From Lentisphaerota bacterium (GTDB lineage Bacteria; Verrucomicrobiota; Kiritimatiellia; CAIQIC01; Lenti-01), in assembly GCA_012514035.1 (NCBI GenBank), contig JAAZBB010000063.1, positions 1 through 64,000 of the forward strand: a stretch of DNA of 64,000 nt, in the 5' to 3' direction. Of the stretch, positions 8,196-17,900 are shown one piece after another. The position numbers and the translations under genes are program-made. The notes under the pieces were generated by a model. The model saw only the letters and a list, made by a program, of their open reading frames with translations. It ran no database searches and was not told where the DNA came from. Every line of letters begins with the position of its first letter. Position 1 is the stretch's first letter.

Positions 8196-10892
8196 ATGAA
8201 CTTCCCGCATACCCGGCCGGTGGAGGAGATTCTCGGAACCTTGGGCTCCGCGACCCGGGGCTTGTCCGCCGGGGAGGCCGCCCGGCGGCTTGCTGCACAC
8301 GGCCCCAACGAGTTGCAGGAAACCATTTCCCGTCCGGCCTGGAAGATGCTCGCGGCGCAATTTACCGAGCCGATGATCCTGATTCTGGTGGCGGCAGCAG
8401 TCTTGTCGCTGTTCCTGGGCGACCTCACGGAAGCGGTGGCGATCCTGGCCATCGTGATTCTGTTCGGCGTGCTGGGGTTCATCCAGGAATACCGGGCCGA
8501 AAAGGCCATGGCCGCGTTGAAGCAGATGGCGAGCCCCGTGGTGCGTGTGCGGCGCGACGGTGTCCTGCTGGAACTCCCCGCGCGGGACCTGGTGCCGGGC
8601 GATGTTGTCCGGCTGGAAGCGGGCAACATCATCCCGGCCGACATGCGCCTGATGGAAGCGGTGAACCTCGGCGTGATGGAAGCGGCGCTGACGGGTGAAT
8701 CGGAGGCGGTCAGTAAGCAGACCAAGGCACTCGTCAACGACGATATGCCGCTGGGCGACCGTACAAACCTTGCCTACATGGGAACGGTGGTGGCCCATGG
8801 TCGCGGCGAAGGAGTCGTGGTCGAAACCGGCATGCGCACGGAGCTGGGCAAGATTGCCGGCATGATCCAGGGCATGGAGGGCGTCCGCACCCCCCTGCAG
8901 CGCAAGTTGGCGCAGGTGGGCAAGCACCTGTCGCTGGCGGGCCTGGGAGCGGCGGGCCTGCTGATGGGTATCGGACTGGCGGGCGGCCATTCCTTCGGCG
9001 AAATGCTGCTGACGGCGGTCAGCCTGTTGGTGGCGGTGGTGCCGGAGGGCCTGCCGGCGGTGATTACCGCCACACTGGCGCTGGGCGGGCGACGGATGCT
9101 CAAACGCCGCGCCCTCATCCGCAAACTGCCGGCCGTGGAAACTCTGGGTTCCGTCACGGTCATCTGCAGCGACAAAACCGGTACGCTGACGGAAAACCGG
9201 ATGACCGTGACCAACCTGCACACCTTGCACCGGGATTTGGTTCTGCCAAACGAGCCGGCGCGGCCCGCGCATCCCGCGCCCGGCGACGAACCGGAACTGG
9301 CCCCCCTGCTGCTATGCGCCGCGCTGTGCAATGACGCCCATCTGGTCTTCGAGGAATCCGGAATTCCGCCGCGCATGATCGGCGATCCAACGGAAACCGC
9401 CCTGCTGGCCGCCGCCGAACGCTTCGGCATCGCCACCCAATCCCTCGGCGAGGAACTGCCGCGCCTGGCCGAGTTCCCGTTCGATTCCGAGCGCAAGCGC
9501 ATGAGCACGGTGCATGCGGGCAATACCGGCGATTATCCTCTGCCCGACTGCCTGGCGGCACCCGTGCTGGCCGCCGTCAAGGGCTCGCCCGACGGACTGA
9601 TCAAACTGGCCACGCAAGTCATTGCGGACGGCCGCATTGTTCCGCTCACCGACGAAGCCCGCCGGAAATTCCGGGCGGACAACGAACGCATGGCCACGGC
9701 GGGCATCCGGGTGCTGGGGGTTGCCTTCCGGCTTCTGGATTCTCCGCCCCCGCCCGGCGCCGGGGCGCAGCAGTTCGAGTCCGACCTCGTCTTCTGCGGA
9801 CTGATCGGCATGCTGGATCCGCCGCGCGCCGCCGTCCGCGCCGCCGTAGCCACCAGCCATGCCGCCGGCATCCGCACCATCATGATTACCGGCGACCATC
9901 CGCTCACGGCCGCCGCCATCGCCCGCAACCTGCAACTGGCGCCCGCGGGCGCCGATCCCGTGGTCCTCCCCGGCGCCGAACTCGCGGCACTGTCCGATGC
10001 GCAACTGGCCGCGCGGGTCGAGCAGGTCTCCGTCTATGCCCGCGTTTCGCCGGCCGACAAGCTGCGCATCGTGACCGCCTTGCAGAACCGCGGGCACATC
10101 GTGGCCATGACGGGCGACGGGGTGAACGATGCGCCTGCGCTCAAGCGCGCGGAAATCGGCGTGGCCATGGGCATCACCGGAACCGACGTCGCCAAGGAAT
10201 CCTCCGCCATGGTTCTGCTCGACGACAATTTCGCCACCATCGTGGCGACGGTCGAGGAAGGGCGCACGATCTTCGACAACCTGGTGCGGTTCATCAAATA
10301 TTCTTTCGGCGGCAACCTGGGCAAGGTGCTGGTGATGATGCTGGCGCCGGTGGCGGGGATCGGGACCATGGCCTTGCGCCCGCTGCATCTGCTGTGGCTG
10401 AACCTGCTGACCGATGGCCTGATGGGGCTTGGCCTGGGCCTGGAATCGTCCGAACCGGATGTCATGCACCGCCCGCCGCGGCGGCCGGATGCGGCGATTC
10501 TCGACCGTCCCGCTCTCCTGCATGTGGGCTGGATGGGCGTATTCATTGCGTTTGCCTCGCTGCTGCTGGCCGGAATCTGGCATCGCTACGGCCTGGGCGG
10601 CGGCGAGTGGCAGACGGTGTTGTTCTCGGCGATCGGCTTCGCGCAGATCGGACAGGCCTGGGGCTTGCGATCGCTGACAGACCGGCCCTTCCGCTTTGGA
10701 CGCAATCCCGCGCTGGCGGGGCTCACGCTGCTGACGCTGGTCCTGCAACTGGGCGTGATCTACGTTCCCGCGCTGGCGAAGGCCTTCCGGCTTGTGCCTC
10801 TCTCCCGCGCAGGACTGGCGGCTACAGCGGCCCTCGGCGCGCTGACCTTCGTGCTGGTGCACGTTGAGCGGCGCCGCGCGCGGAAACAGTAA
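8196..10892 (+). CDS. P-type cation-transporting ATPase, calcium type (PII)
   Basis: 898 residues, the usual length for bacterial SERCA/PMCA-like pumps that export Ca2+ (or a similar cation) using ATP. It has an N-terminal cation-ATPase domain (HTRPVEEILGTLG...GLSAGEAARRL), the actuator motif TGES (AALTGESEAV), VVPEGLPAV at ~284 in the ion-binding helix, the phosphorylation site DKTGTLTEN with Asp at ~326, and TGDGVNDAPALK at ~638. It ends with about six C-terminal membrane segments. The PEGLP motif fits Ca2+/Na+/K+ type pumps rather than heavy-metal pumps; calcium is inferred. A GAGG lies 5-8 nt before the ATG. No regulatory partner is next to it. Confidence 0.93.
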   Translation: MNFPHTRPVEEILGTLGSATRGLSAGEAARRLAAHGPNELQETISRPAWKMLAAQFTEPMILILVAAAVLSLFLGDLTEAVAILAIVILFGVLGFIQEYRAEKAMAALKQMASPVVRVRRDGVLLELPARDLVPGDVVRLEAGNIIPADMRLMEAVNLGVMEAALTGESEAVSKQTKALVNDDMPLGDRTNLAYMGTVVAHGRGEGVVVETGMRTELGKIAGMIQGMEGVRTPLQRKLAQVGKHLSLAGLGAAGLLMGIGLAGGHSFGEMLLTAVSLLVAVVPEGLPAVITATLALGGRRMLKRRALIRKLPAVETLGSVTVICSDKTGTLTENRMTVTNLHTLHRDLVLPNEPARPAHPAPGDEPELAPLLLCAALCNDAHLVFEESGIPPRMIGDPTETALLAAAERFGIATQSLGEELPRLAEFPFDSERKRMSTVHAGNTGDYPLPDCLAAPVLAAVKGSPDGLIKLATQVIADGRIVPLTDEARRKFRADNERMATAGIRVLGVAFRLLDSPPPPGAGAQQFESDLVFCGLIGMLDPPRAAVRAAVATSHAAGIRTIMITGDHPLTAAAIARNLQLAPAGADPVVLPGAELAALSDAQLAARVEQVSVYARVSPADKLRIVTALQNRGHIVAMTGDGVNDAPALKRAEIGVAMGITGTDVAKESSAMVLLDDNFATIVATVEEGRTIFDNLVRFIKYSFGGNLGKVLVMMLAPVAGIGTMALRPLHLLWLNLLTDGLMGLGLGLESSEPDVMHRPPRRPDAAILDRPALLHVGWMGVFIAFASLLLAGIWHRYGLGGGEWQTVLFSAIGFAQIGQAWGLRSLTDRPFRFGRNPALAGLTLLTLVLQLGVIYVPALAKAFRLVPLSRAGLAATAALGALTFVLVHVERRRARKQ

Positions 10893-11053
10893 CTCCGCCG
10901 ATCTCACCGCGGCCGGCTGCAAGTGATCCGCAGAAGAGTTGGGACGGTTCCCGGCCGTCCAGAAATCCATTGGAATGGGGTCGTTTTTCTAATCCGGGAG
11001 CGAAGTATTGCGCGCCCGTATGCATCACCCGGATTCCGCGGCAGAATCCGTGC

Positions 11054-12106
11054 TCAATCATCGTCCATGTGCCCGTTGCCGGCCCGGCGGAAATGGGGAT
11101 CGTTTTCGTCAAAGCGGAAGCAGACTTCCTGTTCGCGGTCCAGCACCAGGCGGGCGTTGAAGCCCTCGTGGGCGTCAGGAACGAAGGCAGCGGCCGTCAC
11201 GTCGGGGATGAGGTGGGCTTCGCCATTGATGCGGAACTTATAATCATGGCTGCCCGGTCCCAGGCGCTGGCGGATTTCCCATCGGCCCAGGCCAACCGGG
11301 TTCAAGGGCAAGCCGCCCTCCCAATCGTTCAAAAAGCTGCCGACCACTTCAACCCGTTCAATGCGGGCCGGCAGCGGAATGCGCGGCAGGACGCACTGGA
11401 TTTCCGGCGATGTCTCCTCTTCCGGAATAAGGGCGGCGGATAGATACACCCGTTGATAGGCGGGGGCCCCGACCCGGATTTCGTAGGCGCCGACCGGCAA
11501 TTCGATGGCGAATTGTCCGGCCTCATCGGTCTGGGTGCGCCAAATGCTGCGGCCTTCGACCGCGCCGGGGGCGGGGGTCCGCGCACGGATACGCACGCTG
11601 GCTTGGACAGGCTGGTGACCGTCCCACAGCGCAACGGTTCCGCGCAACACCCGCCGCAGGGCGGCCCGTTCCGCGGCCAGCCGGGCCGCCAAATCCGGGA
11701 AATGATCCTGGACCACGTCCAGCCACGCCGCGGAAGCGGATTCATCGGAACCGGTCTCCTCGGCCAGACGCAGGAGGGTGCGGGCGGCCGCCTCGCGCAG
11801 CTCGGGGGCGGCGTCGCCGATGTTCAACAAGTCCAGATGGCGGGCGGCGGAATCGGCGAGGCGCCCCACCCGCTCCAGGCACAGCCCGGACCGCCAGCGG
11901 GCCTGGGCTGCCAGTTCGGCGTTGGCGGAAGTATCGGCCAGCACCTGTTCATAGAGAGCGAGGGCAGCGGCGGGATCGCTGGCGCCGCGTTCAAGATACA
12001 AGGCCTGTTGAAAAATATCTTCGGCGGGTTCGTTGGAACCGCACCATCCGGCGGCGGTCAGCAGGGCCAGGGCAGAGGCGAAGAAAAGCAGACGGCAGGT
12101 TTTCAT
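11054..12106 (-). CDS. Secreted protein with TPR-like, Ig-like and glycogen-binding E-set domains
   Basis: 350 residues. Residues 1-~22 look like a signal peptide (MKTCRLLFFASALALLTAAG). Helical TPR-like repeats follow (ALYLERGASDPAAALALYEQ, ~30-135), then a carboxypeptidase-regulatory/Ig-like beta domain at ~170-250 (RTQTDEAGQFAIELPVGAYEI). A CBM48/AMPK-type E-set domain at ~262-340 contains VEVVGSFLNDW and HDYKFRINGE. The ATG overlaps the stop of the response-regulator gene (ATGA), so it is translated with the two-component system and may be its accessory or periplasmic sensor. E-set domains of this family often bind alpha-glucans, but here the ligand is unknown. The longer ORF to 12352 runs antisense to or overlaps the regulator and is rejected. 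Confidence 0.8.
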   Translation of the reverse strand: MKTCRLLFFASALALLTAAGWCGSNEPAEDIFQQALYLERGASDPAAALALYEQVLADTSANAELAAQARWRSGLCLERVGRLADSAARHLDLLNIGDAAPELREAAARTLLRLAEETGSDESASAAWLDVVQDHFPDLAARLAAERAALRRVLRGTVALWDGHQPVQASVRIRARTPAPGAVEGRSIWRTQTDEAGQFAIELPVGAYEIRVGAPAYQRVYLSAALIPEEETSPEIQCVLPRIPLPARIERVEVVGSFLNDWEGGLPLNPVGLGRWEIRQRLGPGSHDYKFRINGEAHLIPDVTAAAFVPDAHEGFNARLVLDREQEVCFRFDENDPHFRRAGNGHMDDD

Positions 12107-12789
12107 CGGGCGAACTCGTAGCCGTGGGTGCGCACGGTCAGGATGTGTTGGGGGTTGCGGGGGTCGCGCTCGATCCGCTGGCGCAAGGTGGTCACGAAGC
12201 GATCCACGGTGCGTTCGGTGCCCTCGTAATCGGGGCCCCAGACGCGGTCGAGCAGTTGCGCCCGGGTGAAGGCCTGGCCCGGATGCAGCGCCAGGAATTC
12301 CAGCAGGGCGTACTCGCGGGGGGTCAGGTCCACGCGCCGGCTGTCCGCGCACAGGGTGCGCGCAGCGACATCCAGCACGAAGGACCCGAAGACGATCCGC
12401 GGCGGCGAGTCTTTCAGGGTGACGCGCAGCAGCAGGGCCTTGATCCGCGCCACCAGCGCTTCCATCTTGAAGGGCTTGCGCACGAAATCATCCGCGCCAA
12501 GCTGGAAGCTCAGCAGTTCATCTTCGTCGGCGGTCTTGGCCGTCAGCACGATGATGGGAACGCCGGAGTTGCGCCGGCGCAGCTCCTGGCAGACCTCGAA
12601 ACCGCTCCGGCCGGGGAGCATGATGTCGAGCAGAACGAGATCGGGCTGTTCGGCCAGAGCGAGCTGCACGGCGCTTTGGCCATCGCCGGCGGACACAACG
12701 GCGAATCCATGGTCCGGCAAAGTGATTTCCAGCGCGGTGCGCAGCGGCAGATGATCTTCCACCACAAGGATTTTCTTGCGCGGGCTCAC
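12103..12789 (-). CDS. OmpR/PhoB-family response regulator
   Basis: 228 residues: a receiver domain plus a winged-helix DNA-binding domain. The acidic pair is E11/D12, the phospho-accepting Asp is D55 (VLLDIMLPG), the conserved Thr is T83 and the Lys is K105 (VRKPFK). The C-terminal half has PREYALLEFLALHPG and YEGTERTVDRFVTTLRQRI, typical of OmpR-type trans_reg_C, and ends RTHGYEFAR. It overlaps the kinase stop by 4 nt and its own stop overlaps the next start. It should act as a transcription factor phosphorylated by the upstream kinase. A likely target site is the mirrored GTTACC repeats upstream of the operon. Confidence 0.95.
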   Translation of the reverse strand: MSPRKKILVVEDHLPLRTALEITLPDHGFAVVSAGDGQSAVQLALAEQPDLVLLDIMLPGRSGFEVCQELRRRNSGVPIIVLTAKTADEDELLSFQLGADDFVRKPFKMEALVARIKALLLRVTLKDSPPRIVFGSFVLDVAARTLCADSRRVDLTPREYALLEFLALHPGQAFTRAQLLDRVWGPDYEGTERTVDRFVTTLRQRIERDPRNPQHILTVRTHGYEFAR

Positions 12790-14840
12790 GCCGGGTCTCC
12801 GGATGGCACGCCCAGCGGCAGGCGGATGGCGAAGGTGGAACCGTTCGGCGGCTGGGAGCGTACGGTAATGGTGCCGCCATGCGCAGTGACCAGGCCTTTG
12901 ACGATGGCCAGTCCCAGGCCCAGCCCCGGAACGCGCGCGGCCAGGCGGGAATCTGCCCGGAAATAGGGTATAAAGAGACGCCGCCGCATGCGCGGACTCA
13001 TGCCCGGACCGTTGTCGGCCACTTCCAGCAGGGCCTCGGAATCCTCCCGGCGAAGAGACAGCCGCACCCGGGCGGGCGCGGCACAGTATTTCACGGCGTT
13101 TTCCAGCAGGTTGCGCAGGATTTCCGCGAGGGCTTCACGATCGAATTCACCGGCGTAGTCGGCTCTCTGAATCGCGAAGTCCAGCCGCTCGGGCGCCAAG
13201 CCGGTTTTTTCCGGGAGGCCCGGGAGGATCGCGGCCAGGAGTTCATCGAGGCGGCCCGCTTCCCGGACCAGGGGCACAGGCCCGGTGCGGTGGCGGGCGT
13301 AATTCAAAAACCGGTCGTTCAGCCTCATCAGGCTGTTGATCTCGTCCTGAACCAGTTGGCGAACCCGGCGATCGACGGGAGAACCGCTGGGGGCATCGTC
13401 CGGCTGCAGCTTGTCGGCCAGGACGGCCAGCGCGGCGATGGGGGTCTTGAGTTCGTGGCTGATGCGATCCATCACATCGGCCTGCAGTCCGGCCAGGCGC
13501 AGCGAACGCCGCAGATAAAGGAACGGCGCGACCAGGCCCAGGAGGGCCAGGATGATGGCCAGGCCCAGCAAGACGGCGCGGGTTTTCGTGTGGGTGGCCG
13601 CGAGCGCGGCCCACATCGAAACCGGTTCGGCGCGGTATTCAATGGCCCAGGCCCCCAGCGGTGCCGGCAGCCCGAGGACCAGTTGTCCGGATTCCGCGGC
13701 GGACCGACTGCCCGCCGGCGCCGGGGCCGGAATCAGTGCAGCCCGGCCGCCGTGGCGCACGGTGAATTCCTGCAGGACGGGCTCCAAAGCGGCAGTCTGC
13801 CAAACGTCCCAATCAAGTACCACTGCCAAGCGAGAACCATCATGCCGGGCATCGGGTGAATCTACCAGCAGGAGGCACTCCGCGGCATTCCCGGGCAGGC
13901 TTTCGGGAAACAGGAAACCGGAACGAAACGGGCCACCCCCGCAAACGCGAACAAACGCCTCCCCCGCGGCGCGGGCTGCCGTCGCTTGTTCGGTTTGGGC
14001 CAGCATCTCCGCCAGTTCGGAGGGCAGATCCGGCCAGGCCCGCCGCAAGCGCTGGCTGACGATCTGCAGTTCCCGCACCTCCAGATCCAGACCGCGGCGC
14101 AAACCATCGGCGAGCATTCCATCGGCCCAGTCGCGGGCCAAGGCGTCTTCGCCGGACTCCAAGGCCATTTCCACGGCGCGCAACCACGCCAGCGGCGGCG
14201 GAACCAGCTTTGGGGTCAACGCCAGCATGTTCCGGCAGGCATCGAGCGCCGCCGGCAGGTCGCCCTGGGCGCGGGCGCAGGCGGCCATTTCCGCCCAGAC
14301 CGCGATCCGGATGGACGCCGGCAGGCGCGGTTCGGTCAGCACCTGCCGGTAGTGTTCGCGCGCCCGGGAAAAGTCCCGATCGGCCCAGTGCGACCGGCGC
14401 GCGGCCTGGAGTGCGGCATGGGCGGGATGGACGGCCGACAACCCGGGCAGATCCCCGATCCGGGTTTGCCGGGCCGGCCATGCCACGCGCCCGTCGGCAT
14501 CCAGCGCCAGCACCGCGCGGACGGCCGGTTCCGCCGCCATCCATTGTCGGACATCGATCCAAAACCGCATTTCGGATGGCGCCGACGAATTCAGCGCGTC
14601 TCCGGCACCCGCCAGCAGGTCCCGGAGGCGGCCGTGAAGCTGCACGCCGATGTCCTGCAATTCGTGCAGGCAGGCTTCGCGCTGCTGGGCCTGCGCGGAT
14701 TCGTGCAGAATTTGAACGCTTTGCCAGGCCAGAAAAACCAGCAGCAGGCAGGGAACCGCCACGAAAATCCCGAGGACCGCCAACAGGCGCCGAACCTCGC
14801 GCTGCGAATACAGGCTTGAGCCCATCATGTTTCCAAGCAT
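12786..14840 (-). CDS. Membrane sensor histidine kinase with large periplasmic domain
   Basis: 684 residues. A first membrane segment lies at ~20-42 (LLAVLGIFVAVPCLLLVFLA). A ~380-residue periplasmic sensor follows, rich in helical TPR-like Ala/Leu repeats. A second segment is at ~430-452 (AVLLGLAIILALLGLVAPFL). The HisKA motif ISHELKTPIA has H462, and the HATPase domain shows the N box (LLENAVKY, ~581), G1 (ADNGPGM) and G2 (GLGLGLAIVKG). No HAMP or PAS domain is obvious. The start could be 14840 or, two methionines on, 14828, with GGAAAC just upstream of the latter. It overlaps the regulator start by 4 nt, forming a three-gene operon. The signal sensed is unknown. Confidence 0.92.
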   Translation of the reverse strand: MLGNMMGSSLYSQREVRRLLAVLGIFVAVPCLLLVFLAWQSVQILHESAQAQQREACLHELQDIGVQLHGRLRDLLAGAGDALNSSAPSEMRFWIDVRQWMAAEPAVRAVLALDADGRVAWPARQTRIGDLPGLSAVHPAHAALQAARRSHWADRDFSRAREHYRQVLTEPRLPASIRIAVWAEMAACARAQGDLPAALDACRNMLALTPKLVPPPLAWLRAVEMALESGEDALARDWADGMLADGLRRGLDLEVRELQIVSQRLRRAWPDLPSELAEMLAQTEQATAARAAGEAFVRVCGGGPFRSGFLFPESLPGNAAECLLLVDSPDARHDGSRLAVVLDWDVWQTAALEPVLQEFTVRHGGRAALIPAPAPAGSRSAAESGQLVLGLPAPLGAWAIEYRAEPVSMWAALAATHTKTRAVLLGLAIILALLGLVAPFLYLRRSLRLAGLQADVMDRISHELKTPIAALAVLADKLQPDDAPSGSPVDRRVRQLVQDEINSLMRLNDRFLNYARHRTGPVPLVREAGRLDELLAAILPGLPEKTGLAPERLDFAIQRADYAGEFDREALAEILRNLLENAVKYCAAPARVRLSLRREDSEALLEVADNGPGMSPRMRRRLFIPYFRADSRLAARVPGLGLGLAIVKGLVTAHGGTITVRSQPPNGSTFAIRLPLGVPSGDPA

Positions 14841-14851
14841 TCCACGGTGAT

Positions 14852-14911
14852 GTTACCCGATTGTTACCGAAAAAGCGGGGAAAATTCTGCAACCGGTAAC
14901 AATCCGGTAGC
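14852..14911. promoter_or_regulatory. Mirrored GTTACC direct repeats in the divergent control region
   Basis: GTTACC at 14852-14857 and 14863-14868 is an 11-bp-spaced direct repeat. In the opposite orientation GGTAAC (14895-14900) and GGTAGC (14906-14911) form the same arrangement, GCTACC-N5-GTTACC on the minus strand. The two arms, CCCGATTGTTACCG and CGGTAACAATCCGG, differ at one position. Direct repeats with an 11-bp period are the usual binding mode of OmpR/PhoB-type dimers, and such a regulator is encoded in the operon to the left. I infer control of both divergent genes. The -10 elements cannot be placed with confidence. Confidence 0.6.
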
Positions 14912-14954
14912 ATGAGACGGGCAGGATGGACGCGGAAACCGTAAGGAGAGCGTT

Positions 14955-17900
14955 ATGAAAATTCATCCGCCAACATGGCTTTGTCGATTCGCTTTGGTGC
15001 TGGCCGCGGCATGCCCGGCCGGGACAACCGCGGCCGCGCTGGTGCGCGGGCCCTATGTTCAGATGGGGCATTACACCAACCAGGCCACGATCGTCTGGCG
15101 CACGGATTCCTCATCCGACAGCGCGGTGGACTATGGACTGACCACCAGCTACGGGCAGACCGCCACCGGCCCCAGCGGCTGGCAGCATGAGGTGACCCTG
15201 ACGGGCCTGATTCCGGGCACCACCTATTATTACCGCGTCCGCAGCGGCGGGGCCACGCTGGCCAGCGCCAGCTTCCGCAGCGGCAAATCCCCCGGCACGC
15301 CGTTCCGCATCGGCCTCTTCAGCGATGCCCATTACGGCGCCAATCCTGCTATCGGCACGCTGCTGGCGCAAGCCGCGCCCGACCTGCTGCTGGCCGTCGG
15401 CGACGTCAGCGATGACGGCCTGTATGCGGACCTGGATACCAATATCTTCGGTCCCCTGGGCCAGGTCCTGTCGGCCGCGCCGTTGTACTGGACGCCTGGC
15501 AACCACGACGTGCGCGATGATTTCGCCGTCTGCCGGGAGGCATTCGTTCTGCCGGGCAACGAATTGAGCTACTGGTTCGAATATGCCGATGCCCAGATCG
15601 TCTCGCTCAACGCCGAAGGCCTGCCTGGCACCGGCTGGCTGGCCAACGCGCTCGCCGCCTCCTCCAAGCCTTGGAAGATCGTGTTCTTCCATGAACCCGC
15701 CTACTCGCCCGATGGCGGCCACGGCGAAGAGGAAACCATCCGGGACCAGTACGTGCCGATTTTGGAACAGCATGGCGTAGACCTCGTTGTCTCCGGACAC
15801 AACCATTTCTATTGGCGCAGCGCGCCCATCGACGGAGTTCAATATCTGATCACTGGCCCGACCGGAAGCCGCACCCGCGAGGCCGGCAACACGCCCTGCT
15901 ATTCCCAATGGGTGGTCAACGGCTCCGAAGCCCAGACCTTCATCCTGCTCGACATCGCCGGCACCCGCCTGCGCGTGCAAACCTTCGATGCCGCCGGCAA
16001 CCTGCGCGATGAAACCGCGTTGGACCGAACCTGTCCCTTCGCGCTGGACGGCGAACTGGATCCCGGCGCGGTACAGGTGGCCGCGCGCCCCGGAGGCCAG
16101 ACCATCTGGGCCGTGCAGTCGAACAATTTCCTCTATGTGGCCACGCCGGACGCCGGCGAAGGCAGCGACGCCTTCCTGTTCCTGGCCTCGGCCCCCGATG
16201 CCCTCGCGAATCCCGCGCCCTGGGGGAAGGCCGGCAACACCCTCGCCTACGACGCGTTCCTGGCGGATGAAAACGACAACAATTACAGCCATGGTTTTGC
16301 GGAAGACGGACTGGCGGCCGACGTGACCATGATCCGCACCGCCACGCCCTGGTGCAACAACGGCGTGCTGGAAGCCGTGATCGACCTGAGCGCCTACTAC
16401 GGCGGCGCGGTGCCCGATTCCGTGTTCCTGGCCGCCGCCCTGTATGGCAACGCCGATGCCGGCGCGCTGGCCGCCGCCTCGCAATGCCCGGCCGGCAACG
16501 GCGACGGCAACCTCGACCCCGACGAAGTCGTGGAAATCCCGCTGAGCCCCGTTACCGGTCCCGTTGGCCCGGCCCCCTCTGCCTCCTTCTCGCCGCCGAC
16601 GCCGGTGGACTGCGGATCCATCACCGTCACCTTCAACGCCGCGACCTCGGTGCTGGCCAACGCCGCCACCGTCAGCGCGTTTTACCACTTCTCCACCAAC
16701 AGCGACGACTGGGTCCTGGCGGACATGTCCCGCACCGGCTCCAACACCTTTGTCCTGGTGTTCGATAGCGTGCCCGACAATGCCCCGCAACTGGAAGTTT
16801 GCTTCACCGACGGCATTCACTGGGAGAACCGCGGCGGTGCCAACTGGAAGGTCGTCATCCGCGATTGCGAGGCCCCGTTGACGGTCAGCCGCGTCACCAT
16901 CACACCCGGCGTGCCGACAGTCGGTCAGCCCGTGGCGGTTTCCTACGATCCGGCAGGTGGCGGGCTCGCTGCCGCCTCCATCGTAAACATTCACCATGGC
17001 TACAATCGCACGGAAGGCTGGACCGCCGTTCCCGGTGTGCCCATGACGAAATCCGGTGCGGCCTGGACTTGTTCCTACGTCGTGCCGGAGGGGGCGCTCA
17101 GCATCACGATGTGCTTCAACGACGGCACCACCTGGGACAACAACGGCGGCGCCGACTGGGACTTTCCCGTCATGGCGGCCGCCCGGCCGCCCGTGCCCGC
17201 GGACGTGGTGATCACCAATCCCCCGGCTTCGGTCTTCCAGGTGGATCACGACATCACCCAATTCGTCCTGGAAGGCACCGCGGGATACAACCTGGCCGGA
17301 ACGCTGTACTGGACGAACTCCGCCACCGGCCAGGGCGGATCCTTCCCCCGCACGCCGTTCTGGAGCCAATCCGTCGAACTGGCCGTGGGCGCCAATGATC
17401 TGCAAATCACCGGCATCATTCCGGGCGCGCCCGGCGGAGCGGTGACAATTGCCTGGGACCGCGCCTCGGCCTATACGGAGTGGGCCAATGACAGCGCACA
17501 GGGCAGCGGCTGGAGCGCCGGCTGGACCCTGTTCGCCGAGGGCGAAACCGCCGGCCACTTCCTCGACACGGTCTCCACCAACTGTTCCGCCGGCAGTCCG
17601 GCCTTCGGCCTGTGGGCGAACAACGGCGCCACCGCCCGGGCGCGCCGGCCGCTGGCGGAAGCCCTGCAGCCGGGGGATACACTTTCCTTCGTGTTGGACA
17701 ATAATTGGATCAACGATGGCGGATCCTCCGGCTTCTCCCTGGAAAACACCCATGGCGAAGCGCTGCTCACCTTGTATTTCATCGGCGGGGAAACCGTCTA
17801 TAAGCTGCAGGATGGCAGCCCAGAAATCCGCGAAACCGGAATGTCTTGGACCGGCGACGGGGTGACCGTGGCGTTCACGCTGGATTCGGCCACGAATTAT

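Noticed and set aside
10942-10960. GGACGG-TTCCCGG-CCGTCC hairpin after the ATPase gene as a terminator
   Set aside because: The stem is short and no T tract follows, so it is not supported as a terminator.
9312-10970. 552-residue minus-strand ORF
   Set aside because: It is antisense to the P-type ATPase with intact DKTGTLT and TGDGVNDAP motifs.
15111-17753. 880-residue minus-strand ORF opposite the phosphoesterase gene
   Set aside because: It is antisense to a gene with full domain motifs; its low-complexity Gly/Arg/Val composition is typical of the mirror frame in GC-rich coding DNA.
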